Shown one piece after another: positions 1 to 10,472 of a stretch of 64,000 nt of DNA (its first letter is position 1; the number at the start of each line of letters is the position of its first letter). The DNA comes from Adineta ricciae (taxonomy: Eukaryota > Rotifera > Eurotatoria > Adinetida > Adinetidae): assembly GCA_905250025.1 (NCBI GenBank), contig CAJNOJ010000284.1, forward strand, positions 1-64,000, written 5' to 3'. The position numbers were made by a program, and so were the translations under genes. The notes beneath the pieces are model-generated. The model was given only the letters and a program-made list of their open reading frames with translations. It ran no database searches and was not told the origin of the DNA.

Positions 1-216
1 CTCAAATGTAATTCACTCAGAAAAAGAGTCAGCGAATTCATCCGATGACCGTCACTTGTATTACCTGAGAAATGTCGGCAAGACAAAGTTGGAAGAAAAA
101 ATATCCAAGTTCCTAACTGAATTCTTATCTTCTTTATTTTTTTCCTGTAAGAGTTTATTTAAAAACCAACAGATAACAGAAATATTTTCGTCCCCGAAAA
201 GATTCAAGAAGAGAAC

Positions 217-240
217 GACGTCATCCGCTGTCTATATAAA
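217..240 (+). promoter_or_regulatory. Core promoter of the ART-TPR gene (CRE-like site plus TATA box)
   Basis: A TATATAAA box lies at 233-240, about 67 bp upstream of the chosen ATG at 307. A CRE/ATF-type GACGTCAT sits just upstream at 217-224. Spacing fits a TATA-driven start with a short leader. This is a motif reading only; the transcription start is not visible. A possible acceptor (tttcag, ending at 292) just before the ATG leaves room for a leader intron or a trans-splice site. Confidence 0.4.
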
Positions 241-306
241 AAGAGAAGCGAATTTCTTCATTTTTACAAAAAAAGAAATACTTTGAATTTCAGTTTGTTC
301 AACAGA

Positions 307-2601
307 ATGGACGCACAAAAATCAAAATCAAGTTCTACGACAAGGAAGCATGGTAGTCAGCCGCGACAACGCATGGTTCAAAACTACCTCTTAGTTTGGG
401 TGGATGCCAACATCGATGAAAAGAACCAAGACTGTCAGAACACTTTGACACATTTACGAAGTGTTGTCAATGATGTCAATATATACACTCAACCGGATGC
501 TTGCGTTCAATTTCTCAACAGCATTGCTGACGAAAAGGCTTTCGTTATCACATCGGGTTCCTTAGGTCAACACTTAGTTCCCGAGATTCACGGCATTCCA
601 CAAGTGAATACCATCTACATCTTCTGTGGCAACAAATCCAGACATGAAACCTGGACAAAGAGCTGGTCAAAAGTCAAAGGTGTTCACACAAATATCATAG
701 AAATCTGTGAAGCACTGACCACGGGTGTTAAACAATATAATCAAGATTCCATCGCCATGAGTTTTGTTACCGTAGGAGGAGAGAGTTCCAATGCCAATCT
801 CAATCAACTGGAACCCAGTTTTATGTACACGCAAATATTTAAGAAGATTCTCCTCGACATGGAGCATGACAAACAAGCAATCAAAGACCTGGCCAATTAC
901 TGTCGCCAGCGTTTTCAAGACAACATCGAAGAGCAAAATGCTATCGATAAGTTCGAAGATGAATATCGTCCGAACAATGCCATTTGCTGGTATACATACG
1001 AGTGTTTTACCTACCAAATGCTCAATCAAGCACTTCGCACTTTGGATGGCGAAGTCATTATTAACATGGGATTCTTTCTTCATGATCTACACAAACAAAT
1101 ACAACAACTACATCAAGCACAGGTCAGTAATTACAAAGGAAAACCTTTCGTAGTCTACCGTGGACAGGGACTATGTAAGACAGATTTTGATCAGTTATCA
1201 AAAACTGTAGGTGGTCTTTTATCTTTCAACAACTTTTTATCCACCAGTACCACACAAGAGAAATCTCTTGAGTTTACCTACAGCGCTCTCGGTGATCTCG
1301 ACATGGTGGGTATTCTGTTCGTGATCACAATCGATCCAAATATTAATACTACTCCATTCGCATCGATTGGCGGTGTTAGTTACTACAAAGACGAAGCAGA
1401 GATCCTGTTTTCCATGCACAGCGTGTTTCGAGTCGGTACAATTCGACAAACAGGTGACAAGAATAAACTTTACCATGAGGTGCAACTTCAGTTGACTGCT
1501 GATGATGATCCCCAACTGCGTGTGTTAACGGACCGTATTGAAAGTGAAGTTCAAGGTAGTACAGGATGGCATCGTTTGGGTCGCTTATTGCTTAACCTCG
1601 GACAGTTGGATAAAGCTGAAGAACTCTACAATGTGTTACTGGGACAAACATCCGACAAGAGGGACAGAGCACACTATTATCATCAACTTGGCTACTTAAA
1701 AGATGATCAAGGTGATTATAAAATGGCTATAGAATACTATGAAAAAGCCCTTGAAATTAGAGAAAAATCTCTTCCTTCGAATCACCCTGATTTGGCTACT
1801 TCGTACAACAACATCGGTGCGGTGTACGACAACATGGGAGAGTATTCGAAAGCACTTTCATTCTATGAAAAAGCACTTGAAATCTACCAAAAATCTCTTC
1901 CTTCGAATCACCCTTCGTTGGCTACTTCGTACAACAACATCGGTGGGGTGTACTAAAACATGGGAGAGTATTCGAAAGCAATATCATTCTATGAAGAAGC
2001 CCTTGAAATCAGAGAAAAATCTCTTCCTTCGAATCACCCTGATTTGGCTACTTCGTACAACAAAATCGGTGCGGTGTACTACAACATGGGAGAGTATTCG
2101 AAAGCAATATCATTCTATGAAGAAGCCCTTGAAATTAGAGAAAAATCTCTTCCTTCGAATCACCCTGATTTGGCTACTTCGTACAACAACATCGGTGCGG
2201 TGTACTACAACATGGGAGAATATTCGAAAGCACTTTCATTCTATGGAAAAGCACTTGAAATCTACCAAAAATCGCTTCCTTCGAATCACCCTGCGTTGGC
2301 TACTTCGTACAACAACATCGGTGGGGTGTACAAGAGCATGAGAGAGTATTCGAAAGCGCTTTCATTCTATGAAAAAGCACTTGAAATTAGAGAAAAAACT
2401 CTTCCTTCGAATCACCCTGATTTGGCTACTTCGTACAGCAACATCGGTTGGGTCTACAGAAACTCTCTGGACTATTCGAAAGCACTTACCTATTTCGAAC
2501 GTGCTTTGGACATTCGTCAACGTGCATTACCGGCGAATCACCCTGACATAAAATCTGTAAAACAAAGTATCGAAAATTGTAAAAGAGCAATGAATGAATA
2601 A
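307..2601 (+). CDS. ADP-ribosyltransferase (ARTC-like) with kinesin-light-chain-type TPR array, interrupted by one in-frame stop
   Basis: The frame opens at ATG 307 and runs to TAA 2599-2601, broken once by TAA at 1954-1956. As it stands the product is 549 residues; with the stop read through it would be about 764. Residues about 25-160 form an alternating beta/alpha N-terminal domain I cannot name. Residues about 280-400 are an arginine-type ART domain with the R-S-E signature: YRGQG, an STSTT segment and EAEILF carrying the E-x-E pair. The rest is 42-residue TPRs of the kinesin light chain style (EYSKAxxFYEKALEI). The family transfers ADP-ribose from NAD+ to protein; substrate unknown. No introns are needed. 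Polyadenylation signals AATAAA occur at 2597 and 2628. The stop falls where sister repeats have TAC or GAC, so it is a recent point change, a truncated but working form, or a sequence error. Confidence 0.8.
1717..2580 (+). repeat. 126-bp coding tandem repeats (TPR units)
   Basis: The TPR part of the ART gene is built of near-identical 126-bp units (42 codons), each carrying a copy of the LPSNHP-x-LATSYNNIG segment; copies of that segment begin near 1771, 1897 and every 126 bp after. Two subtypes alternate, one with EIREKSLPSNHPD and one with EIYQKSLPSNHP. The last unit is diverged. High nucleotide identity suggests recent expansion or gene conversion. Confidence 0.9.
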
Positions 2602-2648
2602 AAAATTACTGTACCTCTTTAGTTTGAAATAAAAAGTAATGATTTGCC

Positions 2649-2660
2649 CGCGCGCGCGCG
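2649..2660. repeat. (CG)n microsatellite
   Basis: A pure run of alternating C and G just after the polyadenylation signals of the ART gene; unusual in such AT-rich DNA and a possible Z-DNA former. Confidence 0.8.
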
Positions 2661-2806
2661 TACAGAGTAGAATTCTGTACAGAGATAGTAATGATGAAAC
2701 ATGGCTGGGACACACACATACATACGGACATAATCGTGTTTGAAACATTACGCGGTATCAAAAGTGAGGACTTACGTATGATTTGACAGGATTGCTTTTT
2801 TGCGTT

Positions 2807-2960
2807 CACTCTAAAAAAAATTAGTGCTCTACTGAACCCTCAAAAAAGTTCCGTGGTTACGAAAAAGTCTTCAGACAGGTTCACGATTACAAAAACGCAA
2901 TAAAAATTTCTACGGAACCATTAAAGGATCTTCCCGTGTATCGGAGGGAAGAACNTGTAT
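2807..2960. repeat. Half copy of a TIR element (same end as the 13785-14054 element)
   Basis: CTCTAAAAAAAA followed within about 15 bp by TACTGAACC matches the terminus of the inverted-repeat element at 13785-14054. No matching right end is seen, so this is a solo or decayed end. The rest of 2961-4130 shows no gene or repeat I can identify. Confidence 0.4.
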
Positions 2961-4146
2961 ACGATCATATGGAGCATCAGTCTGATGCGTAAAGGACATT
3001 TACTCTTGAATGCCTTTTTCAAAAATGACGCTCGTTTGTACAATAACGAAGGAAAATTCACGTCCGATATGATTTCATACATATTTATTTTACATCATGG
3101 TAAATCGAATTCGTACTTATCGAAAATCGACAGAAAATAATCATATTTTGTTAGTCATCGATTTACCAGTAGTCACATCAGTCAACAGAATACTTTAAAT
3201 ATCATTTCGTTGACAACGATTCATTCGCGTAGACATGCTCTTTTCAATAATTTTCTTCTGATATACAAATTTATTGAAATATCTACTGTTAATTTGATCA
3301 TCTCGACCCGTAAACGCTAATAGAAGTGATAAATAAAGAAAACGATCTGAATCGATACAGCTTTTTTCTATAACATAAAAACTAATAGAAAAATCTTCAG
3401 ACAGGACTGACCAAACTAGTAGCGCATAAAAGTGTCTTTCACATTGGAGACTGTATGTCAGTTTTTCCCGTATAAAAAGCATACAGACTGTACAAACCGA
3501 TCGAATCCGAGTACGAGATTGAATGGCCTGGAAACTATTATTTTGTGAAATTTATATTCGTTGAGTTTCATTTCCATTTCAATCAATAAAGAAAACTGAT
3601 GTCGATAACCTTCTGCATACAAATCAATTTCTTAATTTTACTTGCAAAAAGTTCCTGCGTTACCAATAATTTATTTAATTGATCAAAGATATGAAAGTAT
3701 TTTAAGATTATTTCAATTTTTTGATAACGTAGAATTGAATGCCGAATGAAAATTATCAATTATCGACATTAAATTATTATTTCATCAATTTTTCTATACA
3801 ATCTCAATGTTCTTTTCTATATGAAAAACCATTCTCAATTGGTTGATACAAGCCAATTTGTGTACCCTTGCCTAGGCAGGCAAAGCTTCTAAAAAAGGTG
3901 TTGAGATTTCACTAAAACAATGATTTAACAGTTCACAATCACGAAAATACCATTTACACGAATCTTTAATGCATTCAAATTTTCTTCCTCATGATGCATC
4001 ATTCTGTAAAATTTAACGTGATATTACTCGTAAAGTTGCAGACATTAATGGACTTCAACAAGTATTAACTCTTGCAAATGTGCGTTTTTTTCCAATTGAG
4101 AAAGTGCGTATAAGAAAGAAAACTTTCAATGGGTTTGCTCTGCCAC

Positions 4147-4248
4147 ACTTTAATTCTGCATCGAATAGTGATGTTTCTACTCACGGGACAAACTTTCGAA
4201 AAAGTTTTTGCCTAACACATCATTTGTTCGTGCTAGCTTCACATCGAT
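4147..4248. mobile_element. Truncated copy of a palindromic MITE family (right end)
   Basis: The stretch from an ATTCTGCATCGAATAGTG motif to the terminal GTGCTAGCTTCACATCGAT matches the right part of the element at 24460-24830 and, more distantly, the one at 15429-16230. The left arm is missing. A (TA)n tract at 4489-4508 lies farther downstream and may belong to the promoter region of the next gene. Confidence 0.55.
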
Positions 4249-4660
4249 GATTTTTGCAGCAGCCCTTTCTTTCTTTTCTATCATAATCTGCAGCAAATTT
4301 TTATGAGAATTTCAAAGCATTTAAAGATTGATGGATGAGTTTGTTTTTCTAATAAAGTTGAATATTTGTTTATGATTTACGCAGATCTTTTTCTTGTATA
4401 GATTAAAAGGAAACTCTTCATACATATAATGTACAATTGAATATATATTCTCAGTCTAATAAATTCGTTATATCTATTCGATTTTCCTATATATATATAT
4501 ATATATATCATAATTTTGAAACAATTGAATTAATGTTCATTTCTAATGAAAAACATAAACCTTCGTATAATATTTTTTTTAATATTTAACAAGAGAAAAT
4601 ATATGTCAATACATATTCTTCTATAAAAGAAGAGTATTTTAACAAGTGCTTTACAGAAGA

Positions 4661-7600
4661 ATGTTTTCAATAAAGCATGTTTTCTTTTATTTTATCTATA
4701 TTCAAATGATCTATACAATACCACAATTGAATCTTCATTTTACAGATCCAGTCGATCGAAGTGAAAACGGCATTGCATTTCAACATGATTGTCTACAATA
4801 CAATCATAATTCGAAAGAATCGGTGTATTATTGTCTAAGTGAACAATCAATAAACTCCAATATAAAAGAAAATAATAATTTTTCAAAATATACTTTTGCT
4901 GAATTATCAAAAATGAATGTAACAAGTGAACAATTATATCTTTGGTCAGCACCAGTTGATCTTATTGAACATTATCAATTCTATTTAAATCAACAGTTAA
5001 CAACAACAATAGAAGAGAATTTGCTTTTATCAAATAAATATTTTTATAATTGTACATTACCACGATTTGGTCCAGAATGTCGATATGAATATGATTTTCT
5101 TGATGATAATAATTTACCTATTTATGATATTAATCAAATTATAGATCATTTAAATGAATTGCAAATAAGTAATTTAACATGTTATATTCATTTATCTTGT
5201 GATCGCGGCTACGGAATGGGATGTTTAGATTGGAGTGAAGTTTGTGATGGACATGTTAATTGTCTTCATAATGCTATTGATGAAGAACATTGTTGGCAAA
5301 TGGAATTGAATCAATGTAAAGATAATGAATATCGATGTCATAATGGACAGTGTGTACCATGGCATTATTATCAGACTTATGGCACACTTGGTTGTCTTGA
5401 TCAAAGTGATAAGCATAAAAAGTATGATCGTTCATCACTCTTCTATATAGGAGACTATGCTTTTAAATATGTCACATGCACAATAACATTTTTAACAAGT
5501 TCTTGTCTGAAATCTCGACATATTTTTCTAATGAAAACATTATTATCAATAAAAGATGATCAAATTTCTTATGATTGTTCAACAGCATTTTATTGTAGCT
5601 TGAACTTATTTGCTGATAATTGCAAAAATTCAAAGAATCTTGAAGTTAATGTTCAATATGTTGATAAAATATGTCCAAATGCAATCAAACTTTCATCCAT
5701 TCCAATCTTATTTGGTGATATTTACATAATGTATATAAAAAATGTTTCACAAAATATTACTGAAGAGAAATATTGGAACTTTTATCTTTGTACAAATAAT
5801 TCAATTTATGAGAAATATTTTCATAATCGACCAAAAATATTATTGAATACGACACAATGTTATTATTACACGATATGGCATCTCGATGAACAAGTACAAC
5901 AAGATGAATTAACACTTTTTGGATATCAAAATGAAATTTTATATCAAAATATTCTTTTAATAAATGATTCTGTAGAACTTTGTCAACGATCAAATATATA
6001 TAAATGTCAAAATTCATCGAAATGTATTTCGATTTATCGCTTATTAGATTTTATTCAAGATTGTCCTTATGGAGATGATGAAGATAACATTCGATTTGAA
6101 AGTCCTATTTTACAAGAATTATTCAAAAGGAGAACATTGAAATGTCCGATGAATAATAAAAAATATGTTCTTATATGGGGATTTCGTCCAGTTCAATGTT
6201 CTTGTGTTAGTATTCAAGATGAAATATGTGATGAAGATAAAAAATATCTCTCACATTTAGATTGGAAAGTCATTCCATTTGAAATGACATGTAACGGATT
6301 AATTGATACAATTGATTCTGAATTTACTGATGAAACAGAATGTGAACAATGGCCATGTAATAATTTATATACACATTGTGATGGATTATGGAATTGTCCA
6401 AATGGAATAGATGAACTTAATTGTGATATTCATTTACCATTAAATTGTTCTTTAAATGAACATATCTGTGTTTCATCACTTACAAATCAATTGATATGTT
6501 TGCCTTTAAATAAAATAAATGATAATAAAATTGATTGTTTAGGTGGCATTGATGAACAAAAAATATGTCGAAGAAATAATTCATTAACTAAGTACAATAA
6601 TTTTCGTTGTATAAATGATCAAATTAAACCTTGTATTGATGCTACTCATATTTGTGATGGTCAAAAGAATTGTTTACATGGAGACGATGAACAATTTTGT
6701 CAAGAAACTCATCAAATAGAATCATGGGTTGATATATGTCCTTCATTAGTTACGTCGAATGTATTTGATATTGATCATTTTATATGTCGAAGTTTAGAAA
6801 TTAGCAAATTTAAGTCTCCAAGAAGATTTACACTTCAAACACAGATTCAATCACGCTCATCTAGAATTTTAACTTCAAATAATTTTTATCATCGTTGTCA
6901 TTATGGAATTGATATTAAAATTTGGACTAATAATCGAACAAAACGATCATGTCTTTGCCCATCCGATCATTATGGTGATGTATGTCAATATCAAAATCAA
7001 GCAGTAAATTTAATATTAACCTTTACTGCACCTACAAATATACATCGAATTCCATTTGCTATAATTATTTCACTTATTGATGATGATCACGCACGAATTA
7101 TACATTCTTATCATCAGTTTACTACTTATCCGCCAACACAATGTTATTCTATTCATAATATTGATTTAACCTATTCAATACGACCTAAAAATTTGACGAA
7201 AAATTACTCAATACATATTGATATCTATGAGAAATTATCCTTAGCTTATCGGGCAAGTTTCTTATTTCCTATAAAATATTCATTTTTACCTGTTTATCGT
7301 CTTACATATGATATTTACATTCCATCACATGATTATACAATAATCTGTTCAGATAAACGATGCATTCATGGTAAATGCATTCGATATTTTAATCATCCAG
7401 AAAAAGCTACTTTTTGTCAATGTGATTATGGATGGTCAGGAAAATATTGTCATATTCCACATCAATGTATATGTTCATCGGATTCGATTTGTATTGGTGT
7501 TTCAACATCGAATCGATCAGTATGTGTTTGTCCCGTCAATCGATATGGTCCTCGATGTTTTCTTTCTGATACAATTTGTCAAACAAAAGAATCTATATGC

Positions 7601-9307
7601 CAAAATGGTGGTCAATGTATATCTATTGTTGATTCAATGGGCAATAATAAAAATAGATTTATCTGTCGGTGTCCAATAGGTTTTTCTGGTAATAGATGTG
7701 AAGAAACTAAAAAGAAACTTATTTTATCGTTTAAGAAGGACATTACTGTTTCGCAAACATTATCTGTTCATATGATTTTTATAAACAGCCATATTGGAAT
7801 AATAAGAACAACTATTATTGAAATGATTCCAGTTAATCAAAAGATAGTAACTATTGAACTTATATACGAATTTCATATTCTCTTAATTGAATTTATCAAA
7901 CATAAATATTATTTGATTTCTGTCGATAAGAATTATAATGCAACAGAACCATTAAGTAAAACAATTAATTCGAAAGATCGTTGTCGACATATAACTGAAC
8001 TTTTTAATCAAACAATTCTTACTTATCCACGTATTCGTCGTATTAAATATTATCAATTACCATGTCAAACATATCGTCCTGATTTGACTTGTTTTTATGA
8101 TGATATTTATATTTGTTTATGTTACGATTATGATCAACAACGTTTAGCTAATTGTTTTATTTTTGATCATGAAATGAAATTTCAATGTTATCAACAAAGT
8201 CAGTGTGAAAATGATGGACAATGTTTTTCATATAATTATCGCTGTCCGGAGAAACAAACATGTATATGTCCTCAGTGTTTCTACGGTGCAAGATGTCAAT
8301 TTCAAACGAATGGATTTGATTTTTCATTAGATGGTATTTTAGGATATCATATTCAACCACAAATTGCTCTTATTTCTCAATCAGTTCTCGTACAAACTAG
8401 TGCCGTATTAAATGTTATTTTTATTATTTTAATTTTGATCAATGCTATATCAACTATGATTACATTTACAGGAAAAAATGTACATGAAGTTGGTTGTGGT
8501 TATTATTTATTTGGTTTAGCAATAAATACACTATTGATTATGATTGCTTTTGCTCTAAAATATTGGATTTTTCTTTTAATACAAATGTCAATAATAACTA
8601 ATCGAACATTTATATTATATCAATGTCGTTCAATTGATTTTCTTCTTCGAACTTTTCTTTATGTAGATCAACTATTAAATTCAAGTGTGGCTATTGAACG
8701 AGCTGTAACAACGATTAAAGGTATTAGTTTCAATAAAAAGAAAAGTCGACAAGCCGTGAAATTTGTTATTCCAGTAATATTTCTAATTTCTATGATAAGT
8801 AATATTCATGATCCAATTCATCGTCGTTTAATTAATGAAGAAAATTATAAGGGAACAAGAATCTGGTGTATTGTTAGATATTCATCTCGTTTACAAACAT
8901 ATAATTCAATTATTCATATAATTCATTTTTTCGCTCCTTTTCTGATTAATATAATTTCATCTTTCATTTTAATTACAATTAAATCTCGTCAAACACATAC
9001 AGTTCAAACAAAAGAAAATTATAGGAACATTTTGAAAAAACAAATTCTTGAACGTAAACATTTATTTATGGCACCAGCTATTTTAATTTTACTTGCGATA
9101 CCACGTCTAATTATTGCTTTTACATCAAAATGTTCCTATTCAATCGAAGATGCATGGTTGTATTTATCGGGATATTTTTTATCATTTCTTTCACCAATGA
9201 TTACTTTTGTGATCGTTGTTATGCCATCAAAAATTTATAAAAATGAATTTCGCAAGACTGTTCGTCGATATCGAAATCAAATACAAAGGCGTTTTGCTTT
9301 TCGATGA
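4661..9307 (+). CDS. LDLa/EGF-repeat seven-transmembrane receptor (single exon)
   Basis: An uninterrupted frame of 1548 residues from ATG 4661; an in-frame GTG at 4646 is upstream but not needed. The N-terminus is a hydrophobic signal peptide (MFSIKHVFFYFIYIQ). LDL-receptor class A modules follow, with CDGHVNC...DEEHC near residues 180-215, another near 220-255, CDGLWNC...DELNC near 565-590 and CDGQKNC...DDEQFC near 650-680. EGF-like modules lie near 895-925, 970-1015 and 1180-1213. From about 1242 to the end there are seven hydrophobic spans, with an IERA motif in the DRY position after TM3 and a basic cytoplasmic tail. It is a cell-surface receptor of the rhodopsin-like superfamily with a large ligand-binding ectodomain; ligand unknown. 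Complete lack of introns in 4.6 kb contrasts with most neighbours. Confidence 0.85.
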   Translation: MFSIKHVFFYFIYIQMIYTIPQLNLHFTDPVDRSENGIAFQHDCLQYNHNSKESVYYCLSEQSINSNIKENNNFSKYTFAELSKMNVTSEQLYLWSAPVDLIEHYQFYLNQQLTTTIEENLLLSNKYFYNCTLPRFGPECRYEYDFLDDNNLPIYDINQIIDHLNELQISNLTCYIHLSCDRGYGMGCLDWSEVCDGHVNCLHNAIDEEHCWQMELNQCKDNEYRCHNGQCVPWHYYQTYGTLGCLDQSDKHKKYDRSSLFYIGDYAFKYVTCTITFLTSSCLKSRHIFLMKTLLSIKDDQISYDCSTAFYCSLNLFADNCKNSKNLEVNVQYVDKICPNAIKLSSIPILFGDIYIMYIKNVSQNITEEKYWNFYLCTNNSIYEKYFHNRPKILLNTTQCYYYTIWHLDEQVQQDELTLFGYQNEILYQNILLINDSVELCQRSNIYKCQNSSKCISIYRLLDFIQDCPYGDDEDNIRFESPILQELFKRRTLKCPMNNKKYVLIWGFRPVQCSCVSIQDEICDEDKKYLSHLDWKVIPFEMTCNGLIDTIDSEFTDETECEQWPCNNLYTHCDGLWNCPNGIDELNCDIHLPLNCSLNEHICVSSLTNQLICLPLNKINDNKIDCLGGIDEQKICRRNNSLTKYNNFRCINDQIKPCIDATHICDGQKNCLHGDDEQFCQETHQIESWVDICPSLVTSNVFDIDHFICRSLEISKFKSPRRFTLQTQIQSRSSRILTSNNFYHRCHYGIDIKIWTNNRTKRSCLCPSDHYGDVCQYQNQAVNLILTFTAPTNIHRIPFAIIISLIDDDHARIIHSYHQFTTYPPTQCYSIHNIDLTYSIRPKNLTKNYSIHIDIYEKLSLAYRASFLFPIKYSFLPVYRLTYDIYIPSHDYTIICSDKRCIHGKCIRYFNHPEKATFCQCDYGWSGKYCHIPHQCICSSDSICIGVSTSNRSVCVCPVNRYGPRCFLSDTICQTKESICQNGGQCISIVDSMGNNKNRFICRCPIGFSGNRCEETKKKLILSFKKDITVSQTLSVHMIFINSHIGIIRTTIIEMIPVNQKIVTIELIYEFHILLIEFIKHKYYLISVDKNYNATEPLSKTINSKDRCRHITELFNQTILTYPRIRRIKYYQLPCQTYRPDLTCFYDDIYICLCYDYDQQRLANCFIFDHEMKFQCYQQSQCENDGQCFSYNYRCPEKQTCICPQCFYGARCQFQTNGFDFSLDGILGYHIQPQIALISQSVLVQTSAVLNVIFIILILINAISTMITFTGKNVHEVGCGYYLFGLAINTLLIMIAFALKYWIFLLIQMSIITNRTFILYQCRSIDFLLRTFLYVDQLLNSSVAIERAVTTIKGISFNKKKSRQAVKFVIPVIFLISMISNIHDPIHRRLINEENYKGTRIWCIVRYSSRLQTYNSIIHIIHFFAPFLINIISSFILITIKSRQTHTVQTKENYRNILKKQILERKHLFMAPAILILLAIPRLIIAFTSKCSYSIEDAWLYLSGYFLSFLSPMITFVIVVMPSKIYKNEFRKTVRRYRNQIQRRFAFR

Positions 9308-9639
9308 AAACTAAACAACGGCCGTCTTGTGACTAATTCACTTGATCCTCGAATGAAGAACTGTTATTTGCTTAAGCTTACAATTTTTTTTCTTTTATCT
9401 AAGATTCTTTTGCTTTAAATCTTCTTCTTTATATTAGTAAAACCACTAATATGAGTAGTCTTTTATGATGTCATGGTGTACTATCTTACGAACGTGGTTT
9501 ACCAATCAAAAGCTGATCGTGTAAAAGACTTAGAGGATGTCGTGTCCTGTTTTTTTTCATATCTTATTGCACAATTCCTTTTATGTGACTCCGTCATGAA
9601 AAAAATGACATAGCCCAGGCCAGAAAGTCCGAGCACGGA
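9308..9639. other. Intergenic, no gene seen
   Basis: Follows the receptor stop codon. AT-rich with no convincing reading frame or repeat. Polyadenylation of the receptor gene presumably lies here, but no canonical AATAAA stands out. Confidence 0.4.
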
Positions 9640-9972
9640 ACTGTCCGAATCCGAACGGAAGAGCATGGACCATACCGGCAAAAATCCATCCAAAACGGTA
9701 TATTTGGAAGCCGGTCAGATCCGAGAGCAATTTTCCGTCAAGTTTCCTCTAGATTGCGTCTTTCCTATCGACCATCTGTAACGACAAACTGGTTGAGTAG
9801 CTGACCGCTTCTCACCGCGATATAGATGTTTATTGACTACTCAGGTCGAAGAATCCGAAACATGGATTTCCTGGATTTTCTAAGAGTCATCATAGAACCT
9901 AGCTAAAGAGATGGCTCATAAAATTTTCAACAAATGACTGGATTTTTCCAGTCGGAATCCGATGAAATTCAT
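9640..9972. repeat. Dispersed repeat, copy 1 (matches 22700-22847)
   Basis: The block at 9855-9972, beginning AATCCGAAACATGG and running through GATTTCCTGGATTTTCTAAG and GTCATCATAGAAC, is closely repeated at 22722-22840 in the same orientation. The preceding part carries CCGGTCAGATCC, also present beside the second copy (23879 on). The class is not recognised. The second copy is split by a hAT-like insertion. Confidence 0.6.
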
Positions 9973-10136
9973 TATTTTTTACTTTTCTTTTATGAAATTG
10001 CGAGTAAGGCAATTCCAAGGTGACCCATGGATAGAGCTTGTCAAGCTGCATCTGGAACGCTAGTTGGAATGGTTGGAACGCACTCCTATGCGAATCACTG
10101 ATGGAAGGACTCGAATCCGCCGCCAACTTCACTTAG

Positions 10137-10322
10137 CTATGTTGGATCACCTACTGACCATAAGAACGGTGCTTTTTTGTCACTGTCTTCGATAGTCCAA
10201 TTTGCTTTGAAATAAAATCCAAAACGATCCCGATATGATTGCCATGTCGTCGTATGTGGATCAAAAGCGTGTAATGTAGGTATGGAAGACACATTTGTTT
10301 CGATCATTGTAAGCGAAAACAT
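10137..10322 (-). pseudogene. LTR-retrotransposon gag remnant (N-terminus)
   Basis: On the minus strand an ATG at 10322 opens a 61-codon frame whose middle reads TTTWQSYRDRFGFYFKAN, followed by a DKKAPFLWSVGD block. That pattern (aromatic W-x-x-Y-x-x-RF-x-x-F-x-A-N, then KK-x-x-FLWSVG) is typical of the start of Gag in Gypsy/Mag-type retrotransposons. The frame ends at a TAG and no pol similarity follows, so only the 5' end of an element survives. It lies directly downstream of a candidate primer-binding site and LTR. Confidence 0.65.
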
Positions 10323-10330
10323 TGATCTTG

Positions 10331-10340
10331 CTCGTCGCCA
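10331..10340 (-). other. Primer-binding site of the LTR element (tRNA-Ser type)
   Basis: The minus-strand sequence TGGCGACGAG sits between the gag start and the candidate LTR. It is complementary to a tRNA 3' end of the form CTCGTCGCCA, a serine-tRNA-like primer used by several Gypsy-group elements. Position and sequence both fit; the tRNA identity is from general knowledge. Confidence 0.55.
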
Positions 10341-10341
10341 A

Positions 10342-10472
10342 TGTAAGTGAGTGTATGAATAAGCTTATTAGTAATAATAAACTCAAGTTGATAAAGAGAG
10401 AAGAGAAGAGAAATACTGATGGATGGAGCACACACCATGGACACTTCACGTGTCCTACATATACAGTGAACA
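10342..10472 (-). mobile_element. Candidate solo 5' LTR of the gag remnant
   Basis: Read on the minus strand, this 131-bp block starts TGTTCACTG and ends CTTACA, the expected TG...CA ends, and finishes one base before the primer-binding site. There is no second LTR in the window to confirm the boundaries, so the outer end is tentative. Confidence 0.45.

Noticed and set aside
667-1083. 138-codon antisense ORF in the ART gene
   Set aside because: Shadow of the sense frame; no domain or start context.
1739-2341. 200-codon alternative-frame ORF over the TPR array
   Set aside because: The 126-bp repeat is a multiple of three, so a second frame stays open by periodicity. Its product is repetitive and the TPR frame explains the sequence.
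9899-10132. Minus-strand ORF following the gag remnant, as a possible gag continuation
   Set aside because: It starts with GTG and shows no gag-like pattern after the gag frame stops at 10137; the DNA there looks like a different repeat.
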